This document shows, piece after piece, positions 36,211 to 48,640 of a DNA stretch of 64,000 bases. The DNA is from Gnetum montanum. Taxonomy: Eukaryota > Streptophyta > Gnetopsida > Gnetales > Gnetaceae. Positions within the stretch are counted from its first letter, which is position 1. Every line of letters begins with the position of its first letter. The notes beneath the pieces are model-generated. The model was not told the DNA's origin. It was given only the letters and a program-made list of their open reading frames with translations, and did not search any database. Made by a program: the position numbers and the translations under genes. The DNA lies in NCBI GenBank assembly GCA_015680685.1, contig MNCI01008985.1, positions 292,514-356,513 of the forward strand, in the 5' to 3' direction.

Positions 36211-36922
36211 AATAAATAACAACTTTTCCTTGAGTCAAATAATCAAAATGAGAATGAGTTCCTTTGATTACAGAGTGAATAGCCTTACCATGTGCTTATT
36301 TCAATAGCCTTCTTCTAATGGATCACGCATTCCTCCTCCATTGAGAGGGTTCTATTTTCTCTAGCTAAGTGATTCATGTCCTGGTTAACCCTTATTAATT
36401 ATTCTCACATTTGCTAGAAATTCTCCTTGAGAACATTTTTTTATTTTTCTATTATGGTTAACTGGAGATTTTTAGTAGTAAGGTGTTTTTTTTCTTCTTG
36501 TAAGGCCTTGAATGCTTTGACATGTGCATAGCTTTGAGCTTGTGCCTTTGAAGCATCCCAATCAGCCTTCTCTTTTTCCCCTACCATCCTTTTATTCTCT
36601 TTTAATAATTTATTTAGCTACTTTATTTGAAACAACTCTAGCTAGTCTATTAGAATGAATTGGAATGAATCCTACTATGCATCTTGCAAGGCAATGAACT
36701 TATCTTGGAGTCTTTTCAACTCATCCTCTGCATGTTCGGCCCTAACCTCTGCCATGACCAGCTTTTCTTTTGTGGAGATGAGGTCTGATTGTGTTGATGT
36801 GACATTTTTAGGGATGTCAAACAAGGACGTCATGACTTATCCTATCTACAAAAGCCAATCCAAAACATCCTTATGATCTGCAGGAGTCATTGAGAGATCG
36901 GCTAAGGTTTGAGCATCACGTG
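36211..36922 (-). pseudogene. ORF3 X2, C-terminal coiled-coil part
   Basis: Minus-strand helical protein with strong heptad character: EKLVMAEVRAEHAEDELKRL, DKFIALQDA, KLLKENKRMVGEKEKADW, FKALQEEKKHLTTKNLQL and ENRTLSMEEE. X1 ends its matching segment with NLSMEEV, which confirms homology. The N-terminal part is at 53419-54930 on the other side of B1. Some stops (TAG for CAG) interrupt it. Coiled coils suggest self-association; function is otherwise unknown. Confidence 0.65.
36918..36922. repeat. Target-site duplication of element B1, left copy
   Basis: ACGTG, identical to 53414-53418. Confidence 0.8.
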
Positions 36923-37561
36923 TGATGAGCAGTGATATCGCGTATGCAATATCATGGCCTTTCATGCGATATCACATACATGATATCACATCTTGCCTCA
37001 TTGCTTATAAATAAGAGGTGGGCACACTTGGTTTCCATAGTTAGTCTTATTCACTTACCCAATCTCTTGCCTTTTCTCCCTCTCAGAGTTAGAATTATTT
37101 TTGCATGCCCATAGTAGGAGTCATAAATTAAACGAATCTTTATTCAAGCATTGTGTACCTGAGCACACCTTGTGTATGGTAATAAAGATGAACTTTGTGA
37201 TAAACCTTGTAGCATTTAGAATAGATTAATTACTATTAATTACTGTGACTTAATGCTTTCCTTAGTTAATTAATGATTTTCTCTCACCCTACAACTCTCT
37301 TAAGTAAGCACACACAGTACGATCACTTCGAGCATGCGTGTAACACTTGCTAACCCAGTAACAATTAGTGTTTGGTAGTCCTAGTGATGTTGCACTAGTT
37401 CAAGATGTGTATGGCAAGTAAGAACAGATACTAGTGTTAGGATCAGTTAGAGTTTAGTTAATAAGTAGTCAAATTAAATTATTTACTTAGTTATCTCTCT
37501 CCTCCCTTATTAGTAGCAAGACATAAAAACACATAAAAAGTATAAAAATCATATGTCTCAA
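36923..37561 (+). repeat. 5' LTR of B1, first part
   Basis: Matches 52559 onwards in the 3' LTR. It has GATATC palindromes (36934-36990) and TATAAATA at 37006-37013. It is interrupted by B2 after CTCAA (37557-37561) and resumes at 46085. Confidence 0.85.
37557..37561. repeat. Target-site duplication of element B2, left copy
   Basis: CTCAA, identical to 46080-46084. The undisturbed B1 3' LTR reads ATGCCTCAAGTTTAC at this point, proving the insertion. Confidence 0.85.
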
Positions 37562-38543
37562 TGAAGAACAACGAGGTACCCCTATGCTCAACCATATGAA
37601 TACAAGTGTTTCACACATGATCCGGTCGAATTCCAAGGACTAAGTGCCTATGCACCTTTGTGGAACAAGGATGGGTTGGTTGATCATTTTCTTCCCAAAC
37701 TTACTTGTATGTCATGATTGTATGGTTAAGTAAGTTTGAGGCATATGATTTTTATAGATTTTATGTTTTTATGTCCTGCTGCTAATAAGGGAGGAGAGAG
37801 AGACATAAATAATGACCAATTTAACTTAACTACTAATTAACTAGGCTTAAAATAATCCTAACACCAGTATTCATTCTCACTTTCTGTACACATCTTCAAC
37901 CAACGCAACACTACTAGGATCACCAAATGCTAATCGTTACTGGGTTACCAAGTGTTACATGCATGCTCAAACTCATCGTATTGTGTGTGCTAATAACAGA
38001 AATGTAAAGTGCATAAAATAAAATAAAATAAATGTAGAAGAAAATAAAATAAAGGAAATGAGTATGAAAACAAATCTCAAGTGCTGCAAGGATGAATCCA
38101 AGAGCTCATCTTTATTTCCGTACACAAGGTTTGCTCAGGTACACAATGCTTGAATAAAGATCCATCCACACTTAGACCTCTTACTGTGGGAACTTGGAAA
38201 ATATTCTAACTGCAAAATTTTTTCTACTTGACCCTTAAAATATTTCTAAAAGACTTCCCATGAAAGACTTCCTCTCAAGACTTCTTCCAAGAATTCCTTC
38301 CAAGACTTCTTCCCTAAATTGTGTACCTAGGCACTATATTTATAGGCTTGGGAGCAACTACTCTAATAATTAGAAAAACTATCACTCTAATTTTAGAGAA
38401 ACTGCCACTCTAATTTTAGAGAAACTGCCCCTCTAATTTTAGAGAAATCTCCACTCTAATTTTAGAGAAACTACCACTCTAATAATTAGAAAAACATCCA
38501 CTCTAATAATTAAAAAAACCCACTAGAGTAACCGCTCTCATCA
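37562..38543 (-). repeat. 3' LTR of B2 (left copy)
   Basis: Starts TGAAGAACAACGAGG and ends CTCTCATCA. On the minus strand its U3 holds about six units of 23-25 bp with the core TTTCTCTAAAATTAGAGTGG (38370-38530) just upstream of TATAAATA (38344-38337). The rest is homologous to the B1 LTR in reverse complement. Confidence 0.88.
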
Positions 38544-40440
38544 TACCCCCACGACTAAATGAAAACTCATCCTCAAGTTCCTTACAAAATATTGGGAAGG
38601 TATGGGATTATTGACTAATTGAAAACTAATGGTGAAATGGGATGACAAAGTCAATGTGCCCAGTGAACGGATTAATAAGCATATTACAACATTAGTGTTC
38701 ATGACCATTTTGGTGAACAATCGTACATAAATGACATCCAAGCCTTTATTTTGCAGCTTGTACAAAAAGAGAGAGAAAGAAAATGAAGTGTGTTGCTACC
38801 AATGCTAAGATTGCAGCTTCTGCTATTTATCCATAGCCACACCACCAAACTTGCTCTTTTTGTAAATGCTCCAGTTCTAGTCCATCCTGAATGCTTCCTC
38901 CAAGCCCAATCCATTGTTTTTATGATCACCATTTGTACACACAACATAGTCACAAATGAGAAAGGATAGATAAATCATAATGTAGTTGATACCTTGCCTT
39001 GATATGAAGCGCATTGGTTAAGTTGTGGTTATGGAAAAAACTAGTTCAAAGATTTATCACAGGTGACTACCCAAGGTGTAGATGTTAGGTGAATAGTAAA
39101 ATGGAGAAAATTGAACCTCCAGTAGCTATAAGATGGAAAAATATGAGGAACAAGAAAGATGGGAACAAATATCAATGGCAACACCAATAAAATGGATGTC
39201 ATGGATGGGGATGAAACAAGAAATGATTGATTGCAGGAAATGTTTAAAGGAAAGAAGTTAACAATTGCACCAAAAAGAAATGCTAGTGGGTCCTCCCCAA
39301 AGTAGGCTCATGCCTTTTATGCCCTGACAAACCCACAAACCAAAGAGTCTGTAGGCTCTAGGAATGTCATTTGGAAGCAAGAGTTAAAAACTTGCCCACA
39401 ATAATTCACCAAAGAAAAATAATGCATCAACCTAGAACGAACTAATGAGATGGAAAATGGGAAGCAATGAGATGGAAAATGGGAAGAAATATGGAGAGGA
39501 GAGAATGGAATGGAATCCCAAGAAAAAGGTTGTGTAAAGCCCCTTTTATATTTTATGGTTAATGTGATTGAGTAGAACGCATCCCAAATATAGATTCAAA
39601 CAAACCATATCCAGTGACCTTGCATCAACACACATGACCAATCCATCCACTTGAAGTAACAAGAATGCTTCCTCAAAGAGTCACCACCATTCTGAGGAAA
39701 GCGAGATGAAGAAGTAGGAAGCAAGAAAGGGCCTTAGTTAGAGGAAACCTTCAGGCATGGGTAACATATCTTTCCAGTTCCATAACTAGTTGGTGTAGCC
39801 CATATTACTTTATTATGTCTAAGAGCTATGCTTTGAATTCTCACTCTCTTTTTTTTCTTTTTTTTCTTTTTCTTTTTTGCATGAGAACCACACCATGCAA
39901 AGACTTATTTTTATTCACTCAGCTTCCTGATTTTTGAACAATGTCATAATGGTGGAAAACCCAAGAAAAAGTATCCAAGCACCCAAGAGAATGGCTAGCA
40001 TAAATGCATCGAATCCCCTTGAAGTCACACCCTTTTCATCCTTTGAGTCTTTCTTTTGTTTCAAAAATACCCAACCACTAATTCATTAAAAGTTTACTTC
40101 AAAAAAGAGGGACTGTATAGTTCCAAGCCAAAGGAGACCAGAGAGTTATATGGATGTGTGGATGGCATGGACTCATTACCTGTTTTACCAAAAGAACCAT
40201 AGCTTAATATCAGCATCATAATTCAAAGGTAAAAACCAAAAATTAGCAATCAATATGATATAATTAAATCCATCATCATGAGCAGTTATTAGATGACAAA
40301 TAAAATTAAATCAAGCAAACAAAGAAATAGTAAAAACATGAATGATGGTGTAAAAAAAAAATAAGAAAAGTTGAAAGAATGTGTAAAAAAAAATGTGTAA
40401 AACAAAAATTCAAAAAACTGAGGGCCTAGAATAGTTACCA
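38544..40440 (-). other. 3' untranslated region of B2
   Basis: Non-coding, homologous to 50690-52558 of B1 in reverse complement. Shared blocks include GGGTCCTCCCCAAAGTAGGC near 39289 and the polypurine end. A pyrimidine run (CTTTTTTTTC...) lies near 39847. No gene is supported. Confidence 0.65.
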
Positions 40441-41212
40441 TAGGTGGCCATCTCCCCCACGACTAAGTTGGAAGGAGGAGATCTAAAATAGTGAGCAAGT
40501 TTGTCCACCAAGAGAGGTAGCATGTGTACTGGTTGTCCTAAGCTCATGGAAAGGTTTGGTTTGTTGTACATTGACCAACAGTTTCTTGTCTAGGCTCTTA
40601 GGTTTGTATATTGTCATGGCCACTAAAGGAAAAGTTGCATAAATAATATAAGATCCTTCCCATAGTTTTTGAAATTTAGTACGTTGTGGCACATGTGTGG
40701 GATTCCAATAGAGAACCTTATCTCCCAGTTGATATTTAACCTTCCTAATCCTTAGGTCATGACATTGTTTATTGAATGCCTTGTGCAACTCATTAGATGA
40801 TAGGGTAGCTAGTCAGTTTTCATTTGGAAAGTTAAGGATTACTAACCATTGTTTCTGTGCTAGATCAAGGTCAAGGTTGAGGTCACATGTAATGGATAGT
40901 GTACGGAGCTCAGTTTGAATGGGAAGCATTGGTAATTTACTATACACTAACTCATAGAGAGAGTAGCTTGTAGGGAGTTTCCATGTGGAGTGGCATGCCC
41001 AAAGAGCATTGTTCAATTTAGTGCTCTAGTCTTGCCTAAACTTGCTAATAGTTCTTTTCAATATCTTTGTAATCTCCCTGTTGGTGACTTTTGCTTGACT
41101 ATTCACTTGGGGGTGGTATGGTGTAGTCAATTTATGCTCAACCCCTACACGTTGAATTAATTTCTAAAATGTTGCACCTGTGAAGTGTGTACCATTGTTT
41201 GAAATAAATTTC
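40440..41212 (-). pseudogene. pol: Integrase C-terminal part of B2 (truncated)
   Basis: Minus strand: NNGTHFTGATF starts abruptly after the RT at 41212. It continues through VEHKLTTPYHPQ, NNALWACHSTWKLPTSYSLY, HDLRIRKVKYQLGDKVLYWN and NVQQTKPFHELR. The zinc domain, the first catalytic Asp and the second Asp (D of D-N-G reads N) are absent, so this cannot integrate DNA. The domain begins exactly at a deletion that joins it to the RT connection segment. Confidence 0.82.
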
Positions 41213-42050
41213 CTATAGTAGCCAGTATGTCCAAGGAATTATCGAATATTTTTAATAGTTTTTGGTTGATGGGTAATTCCTTGGATAACTTTGATTTTCT
41301 TAGGGTCTACCTCTATCTCTATGTGTGAGATTTTGTGCCTTAGTACTATGCCTTCTTGGACCATCAAATGACCTTTCAGCCAATTAAGCCCCAAATTGGT
41401 TTCTACACATCTTTTTAACACTTGCTCCAACTGGTACAAAGCTTGATCAAAGTTTTCTCTATAAGTGAAGAAGTCATCCATAAAGACCTTCACACCTACA
41501 CACCATTTCCTATCTGTTGTTGGAAGATGCTTAGAACTAGTCGTTGAAATATTGCAGGGGCATTGCACAAGCCAAACGACATTTGTTTGTATGCAAATGT
41601 TCCCAAACGACTAGTGAACATAGTCTTGGCTTGGTCTTCTAGGGCTATTTATATATGATTATATTTGCTATATCCATCCAGAAAACTGTAGTAGTAATGC
41701 CTTGCGATGGTGTCTAAGACTTGGTCAACAAATGGCAATGAAAAGTGATCTTTGAATGTTTCCATATTCAATAGCCTAAAATCTATGTACACCCTCCATT
41801 TTCCTCACTTTTTAGGCACAATGACTAAGGGGATAACCCATTCAGTATTAACAATGGGGTATATGAACCCAACCTTGAGAAGTTATTCGATTTCTTACTT
41901 AACTACTTACTTTAGCTTAGGGTTCAATCGCCTCTACAGTTGTCTTCGAGGCTTCATGGAGGGGTCGGTGTAAATCCTAAGTTGGCATATCCTAGGATCT
42001 ATTCTAGTTAATTTGTGATATGACCAAGTGAAGGCTTTTGACCATCTATT
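41213..42050 (-). pseudogene. pol: Reverse transcriptase of B2
   Basis: Minus strand: RRLNPKLK, FIYPIVNTEWVIPLVIVPKK, SFLDGYSKYNHI, MSFGLCNAPAIFQ and VFMDDFFTYRENFDQAL, then QGITHQPKTIKNIR and GHTGYYRKF at the deletion. The catalytic pair in FMDDF is intact. It is followed directly by integrase text, so RNase H is missing. A few stops interrupt it. Confidence 0.85.
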
Positions 42051-42720
42051 GATTACATTTTAGCAATTCTTCTTTCTATTGAGGAGCAAGCTTAGAATTG
42101 ATAANATTTTAGCAATTCTTCTTTCTATTGAGGAGCAAGCTTAGCATTGATAATTACCAATTTTCCATTTTTAAGGAATGTTAAACTTTGCACAAACTAT
42201 GACCTCTACATGCAATTACACCTTGTGTCACTGTATGTGATGCACAAAACTTTCTTCTTATTGATCTTTCCAAATGTATGTTCCTTTAATATTTCTAAGG
42301 AAAGATTATGGATTCCTAGGCATGTGTCGATGGTGCTTAGCCATGCTCTTCCCATTATGATTGGGAAGTTCCCCCTACCATTGTTTACATAAATCACTAG
42401 GAAGTTAGTTGGGTACGAGAACCCACAAACAGTGGTAATAATGTCTTCCACCAGTCCCAATGGAACAGTGATGGACTTTCTGGCCAACTCTAGATAGATG
42501 TTGCTCTTTTTTAATGGAGGCATGTTCCAGGCCTTGTACATTTCTTAAGAAATCAATTTGACACTAGAACCTGAATCCAAAAGAGCCTTGCATGATGCAT
42601 TTTTAGCAATTTGTAAGTATATTAGAGGACTCCCAAGATTAGAGAATTTCTTGGGAAGGTGGCCATCTTTGATCAAATTGGTAACAACATGTGTTAGCAT
42701 GACTATGTGTTAGCATGACC
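42051..42720 (-). pseudogene. Protease region of B2
   Basis: Minus strand: ALLDSGSSVKLIS near 42590 keeps the catalytic D-S-G. MYKAWNMPPLKKSNIYLEL, PLGLVEDIITTVCG and GNFPIIMGRAWL follow (42541-42340), typical of Athila protease. One TAA lies between them. Position 42105 is an N between two 48-bp copies (42057-42104 and 42106-42153), an assembly duplicate rather than biology. Confidence 0.8.
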
Positions 42721-45179
42721 GTATGCATTGAGTGCGGTGGTTGAGTTGAAGGAGGCTCCAAAGTTTTGATTGATACTAAGGCATCTAAGGAATCAACCAC
42801 TTATGATTGCAAGGGCTTGGTTGGACTATTGGTTCTAAAGAAAGGTCTTTTCTTCATGTGGTTGTTGGAACCAATAGTAGGTTGAGAGTTAACAGCCCTC
42901 GTGGTATTATGTTGTTGCAGTTGGGTAGGGATTTCACCTTGCATCATGGGAGCAGGTGGTAGTGGAGCTATTGGTGTAAGAGATGCGGCCGAATGAGAAG
43001 ATGATATTCTTGCATAATATCATCTCTAGAAGAGGGAGTCCCATAATACTTGTAGGAGTGGTAGTGAGGTTGAGGAGTGATGTGACCAGTAGATTCATGT
43101 GGGGAGATTGGTTGTTGCATGTAATATCCATATGGGTTAGGCTGTAGGTAAGGATATTGTTGCCTTGGTGGTGGCATTCTCCATGATTTTGGGTGTTGCC
43201 ACTATTGATATTGCTCAATCTATTGTGGTGGAGTTCCATTGGAATAATATGTTAAGGGTTGGTGGAACTACCTTGGGTTACCTTGACGATAAGGTAACCT
43301 TCGATGTGTTTGCCTTTTTTTTAATCGTGGGTTGAGTGCATACAGCTTAGACTCCTACAGATGTGAGATTATAGGGAAACATATTTTAGGATGGTCATAT
43401 TGACATATCTCACATCCACTATCATTCTCTGTTTCCAAATCCACAACCTCTTCAATGATGGAAACTTTGCCTTGACCCTTGCTACGTGCATGTTCAACTT
43501 CTCTCTTTTTTCTGTTCTCACTACCTTGCTCTCTAGACTCCTCTACTATTTTAAGAACAATTTGAAATCTATTTTCTAGGGAATCCCAAATTTATTCTAC
43601 CTTTGCCAAAACTTCTGATGTCATCTTTTGGATAGGCAAAGTTTTCCTATTCAACATCTCTTCAAGTGGTGACTCTTCTTCATCCTCCCAAAATCTTACT
43701 CCCCTCTTCCAGAGGGAAGGATCTTGGTTATACTCTTCCACATTTTCTCTCTTTCATAGTTCAACTTCTTCCTTAGCAACTTGCTCTAATAGTCTTTGAA
43801 TTTGATGGGACCTAAGCTCATATAGTCTCCCTTGGGCATAAGTCCCAAGGGTTCTTCTCGTTTCATGCCTAAGCCCATCCATGAGATGGTGCAGTTGATC
43901 CCTTTGCAAATAACCATGGCCAGGACAACGATGTAACAATGCATAATATCAACCCATTGTAGCATCCAAGGGTTCATGTCCTCCTTGTTTCCAGCCTTGG
44001 ATTTGCCTTCGCAAGTTAGACACTTGGGAGTACGTTTGGTACTTGTCATTAAATAGTTCTAACATAGTACTTCACCTACAAATGGATTTTTGTTCTAAAT
44101 ACTGGTACTAGCTTTCCACTTCTTTAACTAGTATCCATGGAAACAACTTAAGTTTTTGCCATTTTTTCTCTATATTTTTTAAGGCACATGCATCATGGAA
44201 TGCTTGTAAGTGATTCTAAAAATCAACATTATATCCCCCTTCAAATAATGGGATATTGTTCCTATCTAATATCTTGATCCTACTTTCTTTCTAGTGCCTT
44301 GTTGGAATTCTAACAACCTCAATTATGTCCAACATACTTCAAGTAGCAAGTAGGGGTTCATCATGATCATCTTGTCCATGGTGTCTATGATGCCTACATT
44401 GTTCCCTACTCTCCCTTCTTCTATGTCATGACTCTCTAGGGTGCCTTCATCCCCTTTCCTAGTTGTTTCATCCATGACTTCCACTTTGCCTACCTTTATC
44501 CCCATGGTCTTTTTCTTTATGACCATGTCCAGATGTTGAAGGAGAGGGTGAAGGAGATGATGAAGGTGAAGACAACAATGATGAAGGAGATGATGAACAT
44601 TGTTGTGTGGGCGACTGCCTGAGGTAGGTTCACCACCCTCATTTTTGATTAAAACATGTGGGACATCCTTAGACCACTTACCCTTCAAAGAATTATGATG
44701 TCTCTCCTGTTGCAAATCCCTTTGATGTTGTTCCTTTATGGGATGGTATGCTCTCGAGTCATGGTCTTGCACAACGTATTCTGCATGTAAGTGTGGCATG
44801 CCAATTCGTGTGAGAGCATGAAGAAGCATGCTTGGGACTACATGATTGGGAGGTAACACTATGTTACCTTCTAAGTCTTTCCAACGTAGTGTTCATCTTG
44901 ATGGAGGAGAAAGGTGAAGTCTAGTATATACTCATCAGGATGAATATATACCACTCAAACTTGTTGAGGAATTGACAGATCAACGTCATGTGTATTACAC
45001 TACTGATTATTTCCTATTTCAGACCTAGGTGATGAGGTGCTTTCATATGAAGAAGGAGACATATTTTTCTATTCAGTGTGCAATGTACTCTTATTTATTA
45101 TTTCCTTAATCAACTCTAAGGGTTTGTTCCAATGATGTGAATGATTTCCTATGTTCTAGTTAGTGCACAAACAACTAAG
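42721..45179 (-). pseudogene. gag: gag of B2
   Basis: Minus strand: the histidine-rich N-terminus (44859-44323) is followed by capsid and helical parts. Recognisable text includes QRDQLHHLMDGLRHETRRTL near 43920 and QRLLEQVAKEEVEL near 43790. A proline/tyrosine-rich stretch (PYLQPNPYGYYMQQPISPHE near 43150) ends it before protease. The reading frame switches at least three times. It is homologous to the B1 gag at 46590-48600. Gag would assemble the particle and bind RNA. Confidence 0.75.
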
Positions 45180-45197
45180 TCCTTGGCAACAGTGCCA
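45180..45197 (-). promoter_or_regulatory. Primer-binding site of B2, tRNA-Asp type
   Basis: Minus strand TGGCACTGTTGCCAAGGA. It differs from TGGCGCCGTTGCCGGGGA (complement of the plant tRNA-Asp 3' end) by four transitions only. Confidence 0.75.
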
Positions 45198-45198
45198 A

Positions 45199-46079
45199 TG
45201 ATAAGCAGTGAGGTACCCCTATGCTCAACCATACGAATACAAGCATTTCATGCACAATCTAGTCAAATTTCAAGGACTAAGTACCTATGCACCTTTGTGG
45301 AACAAGGATGGGTTGGTTGATCGTTTTCTTCCCAAACTTACTTGTATATCACGATTGTATGGTTAAGTAAGTTTGAGGCATATGATTTTTATAGCTTTTA
45401 AGTTTTTATGTCCTGTTACTAATAAGGGAGGAGAGACGGAGATAACTAAGTGACTAATTTAACTTAACTACTGATTAACTAGGATTTAAACTAATCCTAA
45501 CATCAGTATCCATTCTCACTTGTTGTACACATCCTGAACCAGCACAACACTACTAGGATTACCAAACGCTAATCGTTACTAGGTTACCAAGTGTTACACA
45601 TGTGCTCGAAGTGATCGTATTGTGTGTGCTAATAAAAGAAATGTAAAGTGCATAAAATAAAATAAAATAAATGTAAAAGAAAATAAAATAAAGGAAATGC
45701 GTAAGAAAAAAAATCTTAAGTACTGCAAGGATGAATCCAAGAGCTCGTCTTTATTGTTGTACACAAGGTTTGCTCAGGTACACAATGCTTGAATAAAGAT
45801 CCGTCCACACTTAGACCTCCTCCTGCTGTAGGCACTTGGAAAATATTCTAACTACAAAATTTTTGCTACTTGACTCCTAAAAGACTTCCCTTGAAAGACT
45901 TCCTTCCAAGACTTATTCCCTAAATTGTGCGCCTGGGCACTGTATTTATAGGCTTTGGAGTAACTACTATAATAATTAGAAAAAATTCCATTCTAATTTT
46001 ATAGAAACTTCCACTCTAATTTTAGAGAAATTTCCACTCTAATAATTAGAAAAAACTACTAGAATAACTGCTCTCATCA
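45199..46079 (-). repeat. 5' LTR of B2 (right copy)
   Basis: Collinear with 37562-38543. It starts TGATAAGCAGTGAGG and ends CTCTCATCA. The TATA box is at 45950-45943 (minus). It has fewer U3 repeat units than the left copy, which explains most of the 100-bp length difference. Confidence 0.88.
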
Positions 46080-46257
46080 CTCAAGTTTACATAACCATAC
46101 AATCGTGATATACAACTAAGCTTGGGAAGAGAATGATTGATCAACCCATTCTTGTTCCACAAATGTGCATAAGCACTTAGTCCTTGGAATTTGACTTGAT
46201 CATGTGTGGATGCTCGTATTCGTATGGTTGAGCGTAGGGATACCTCATCAATCATCA
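46080..46257 (+). repeat. 5' LTR of B1, second part
   Basis: Begins with the right copy of the B2 target duplication (46080-46084) and continues the B1 LTR to ATCATCA at 46257. It matches 53242-53413. Confidence 0.85.
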
Positions 46258-46258
46258 T

Positions 46259-46276
46259 TGGCACCATTGTTGAGGA
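46259..46276 (+). promoter_or_regulatory. Primer-binding site of B1, tRNA-Asp type
   Basis: TGGCACCATTGTTGAGGA, one base after the LTR. It differs from the tRNA-Asp complement by five transitions and no transversion. Confidence 0.78.
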
Positions 46277-46589
46277 CTTTTTTGTTTGTGTGCTAACTAG
46301 AACATAGGAAATATTTTACATCGTTGGAACAAACCCTTGGGGTTAGTTAAAGAGAAATAATAAATAATAATACATTGCACAATGAATAGAAAATCATATC
46401 TCCTTCTTTGTATGAAAGTGTTTCACCACCTAGGTCTAATACAGGAAACAATTGGAGGCATAGTACACATGATAATTAGCCAACCCCTCAACAATTTCAT
46501 GTCGTATATGTTCATCTCAATGAATATGTACCGAAATTTACCTTTATCCTCCACCAAGATGAACAACTACATTGGTGAGACTTAGAAGG

Positions 46590-48640
46590 TAACATAGTGT
46601 TACCTCTTTATTGCTCTGTCCCAGAAATGCTTTGTGATCTCACATGAATTGCTATGCAGCACTTATAGGTAGAGTACGTTGTGCATGATCATGAATAAAG
46701 AAAGTATCAACCCATGGAGGCATAGCATCAAAGGGATTTGTAACAAGAGAGACTTCATGAATCCATGAAAGGAAAGTTGTAGTAGAATGTCCCACATGTC
46801 TTAAGCAGAAATGAGGGTGGTGAACTTGCCTTAGGTAGTCGCCCACATAATGATGTTCCTCTCGTTGACTTCGGTTAAGGGATTGTGTATTAGAATCATT
46901 ACTCAACTATCCATAACTTGGATTCTGGTACCAACAGACATAAAGGGTCTAAAAAAGGAACACACCATGAAAGAAGGGCACTCTAGAGAAACACACCATG
47001 AAAGAAGGGAGAGTAGGGAACAACATAAGCATCATAAATGCCACAGACGGGACGATCACAATGAACCCATACTCACTACTCAAAGTATGCTAGACATAAC
47101 CTAGGCCATTAGGATCCCAATAAGGCACCAAAAGGATAGTAGGATTAAGACATTAGACATGCATAATATCCCATGATTTGAAGGGGGATACAATGTTGAT
47201 CCTCAAAATCATCTACAAGCATTTCATGATGCATGTTCCTTACAAAACATAGAAAGCAAATGGCAAAAAATTAAGTTATTCCCATAAACACAAGTGAAAG
47301 AAGTGTAGAGCTAGTACCAGTCCTTAGAACTGGAATCCATTTGTAATTGGAGTACCATGTTAGAATTGTTCAACAATAAGTACCAAATGTACTCCCGAGT
47401 GTCTAACTTGCGAAAGTAAATCCAAGGCTAGAAACAAGGAGGACATGAACCCTTGGATGTTGCCATGGGCCGATATTATGCACTATTACATTGATGTCCT
47501 AGCCATGGTTATTTGTAGAGGGATCAACTACACCATCTCATTGATGGGCTAAGGCATGAAATGTGAAGAACCCTTGGGATGTATACCTAAGGGAGGCTAT
47601 CGGAGCTTAGGATCCATCAAGTTCAAATATTATTGGAGCAAGTTGCTAAAGAAGAAGNAGAGGCTATCGGAGCTTAGGATCCATCAAGTTCAAAGATTAT
47701 TGGAGCAAGTTGCTAAAGAAGAAGGTGAGTTAAGAAAAAGAGAGAGTGCATACGAACATAATAGAGATCTTTCCATCCAAAAGAGGGAAGTAGGANAATA
47801 CGAACATAATAGAGATCTTTCCATCCAAAAGAGGGAAGTAGGATTCTGTGAAGATGAAGAAGAGTCACCACTCAAAGAGATGGTGAATAACAAAACCTTG
47901 CCTATCCAAAAATTAGCATCGAAAGTATCAGCAAAGGTAGACCAAATGTGGGATTCCCTAAATGATATATTTCAAACCATTCTTAAAATAGTAGAAGAGT
48001 CTAGAGAGTAAGGTAGTGATCGTGAAAAAAGACAAAAGAGAGAAATTGAACATGCATGTAACAAGGGTAAGGGAAAAGTTGCCATTATCAAGGAGGTTTT
48101 GGATTCAAATATAGACAATGATAGTGGATGCGAGATATGCCAATATGACCATCCTAAGGGATGTTGCCCTATAATCTCACATTTTCATGAGTCTCAAGTG
48201 TATGCACTTAACCCATGATTAAACAAAAGGAAATCACCCCGAAGGTTACCTTATCCTCAAGGTAACTCAAGATAGTTCCACCAATACTTAACATATTATC
48301 CAAGTGGAACTCCACCACAACCAATCAAGCAGTATCAATAGTGGCAATACCCACAATTATGAGGAATGCCACCACCATGACAATAGTATCCTTACTAGAA
48401 ACCTGACCCGTATGGATATTATGTACAGCAACTAGTCTCTCCATGTGACTCTACTAGTTATGTTACTCCTCAACCTTACTACCAAGCCCATGAGTACTAT
48501 AGGACTCCTTCTCCTAGGGGCGATTTTCCACAAAGATACCATCCTTCTCATATGGTTGCACCTCTTCCACCCTTAACTCCATTACCACCTGCTGCAGCTA
48601 TGTAGGGTGAAATCCCTACCCAGCCACAGCAACGTAACGC
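46590..48640 (+). pseudogene. gag: gag of B1
   Basis: Plus strand: a charged N-terminus (ERRESREQHKHHKCHRRDDH at 46990) and capsid (MHNIP-FEGGYNVDPQNHLQ near 47160, YLxRDQLHHLIDGLRHEM near 47510). The helical part is QRLLEQVAKEEGELRKRESA, followed by the knuckle CEICQYDHPKGCC near 48130 (C-x2-C-x3-H-x4-C). A proline/tyrosine-rich tail reaches 48640. Two single-N positions (47658, 47796) each separate duplicate copies of about 50-70 bp, so the apparent internal repeats in this protein are assembly artefacts. Several stops are CAG or TGG decay. Confidence 0.78.

Larger units (their letters stand above)
37562..46079 (-). mobile_element. Element B2: Athila-type retrotransposon, minus strand, 8.5 kb
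   Basis: The youngest layer of the nest. Its LTRs are 37562-38543 and 45199-46079, with target duplication CTCAA. On the minus strand a tRNA-Asp-type primer site (TGGCACTGTTGCCAAGGA, 45197-45180) is followed by gag, protease, RT and a truncated integrase. Then come a 1.9-kb 3' region, a purine tract (GTGGGGGTA) and the LTR. RNase H and most of the integrase are deleted; there is no ORF3. It is of the same family as B1 and lies in the opposite orientation inside B1's 5' LTR. Confidence 0.9.
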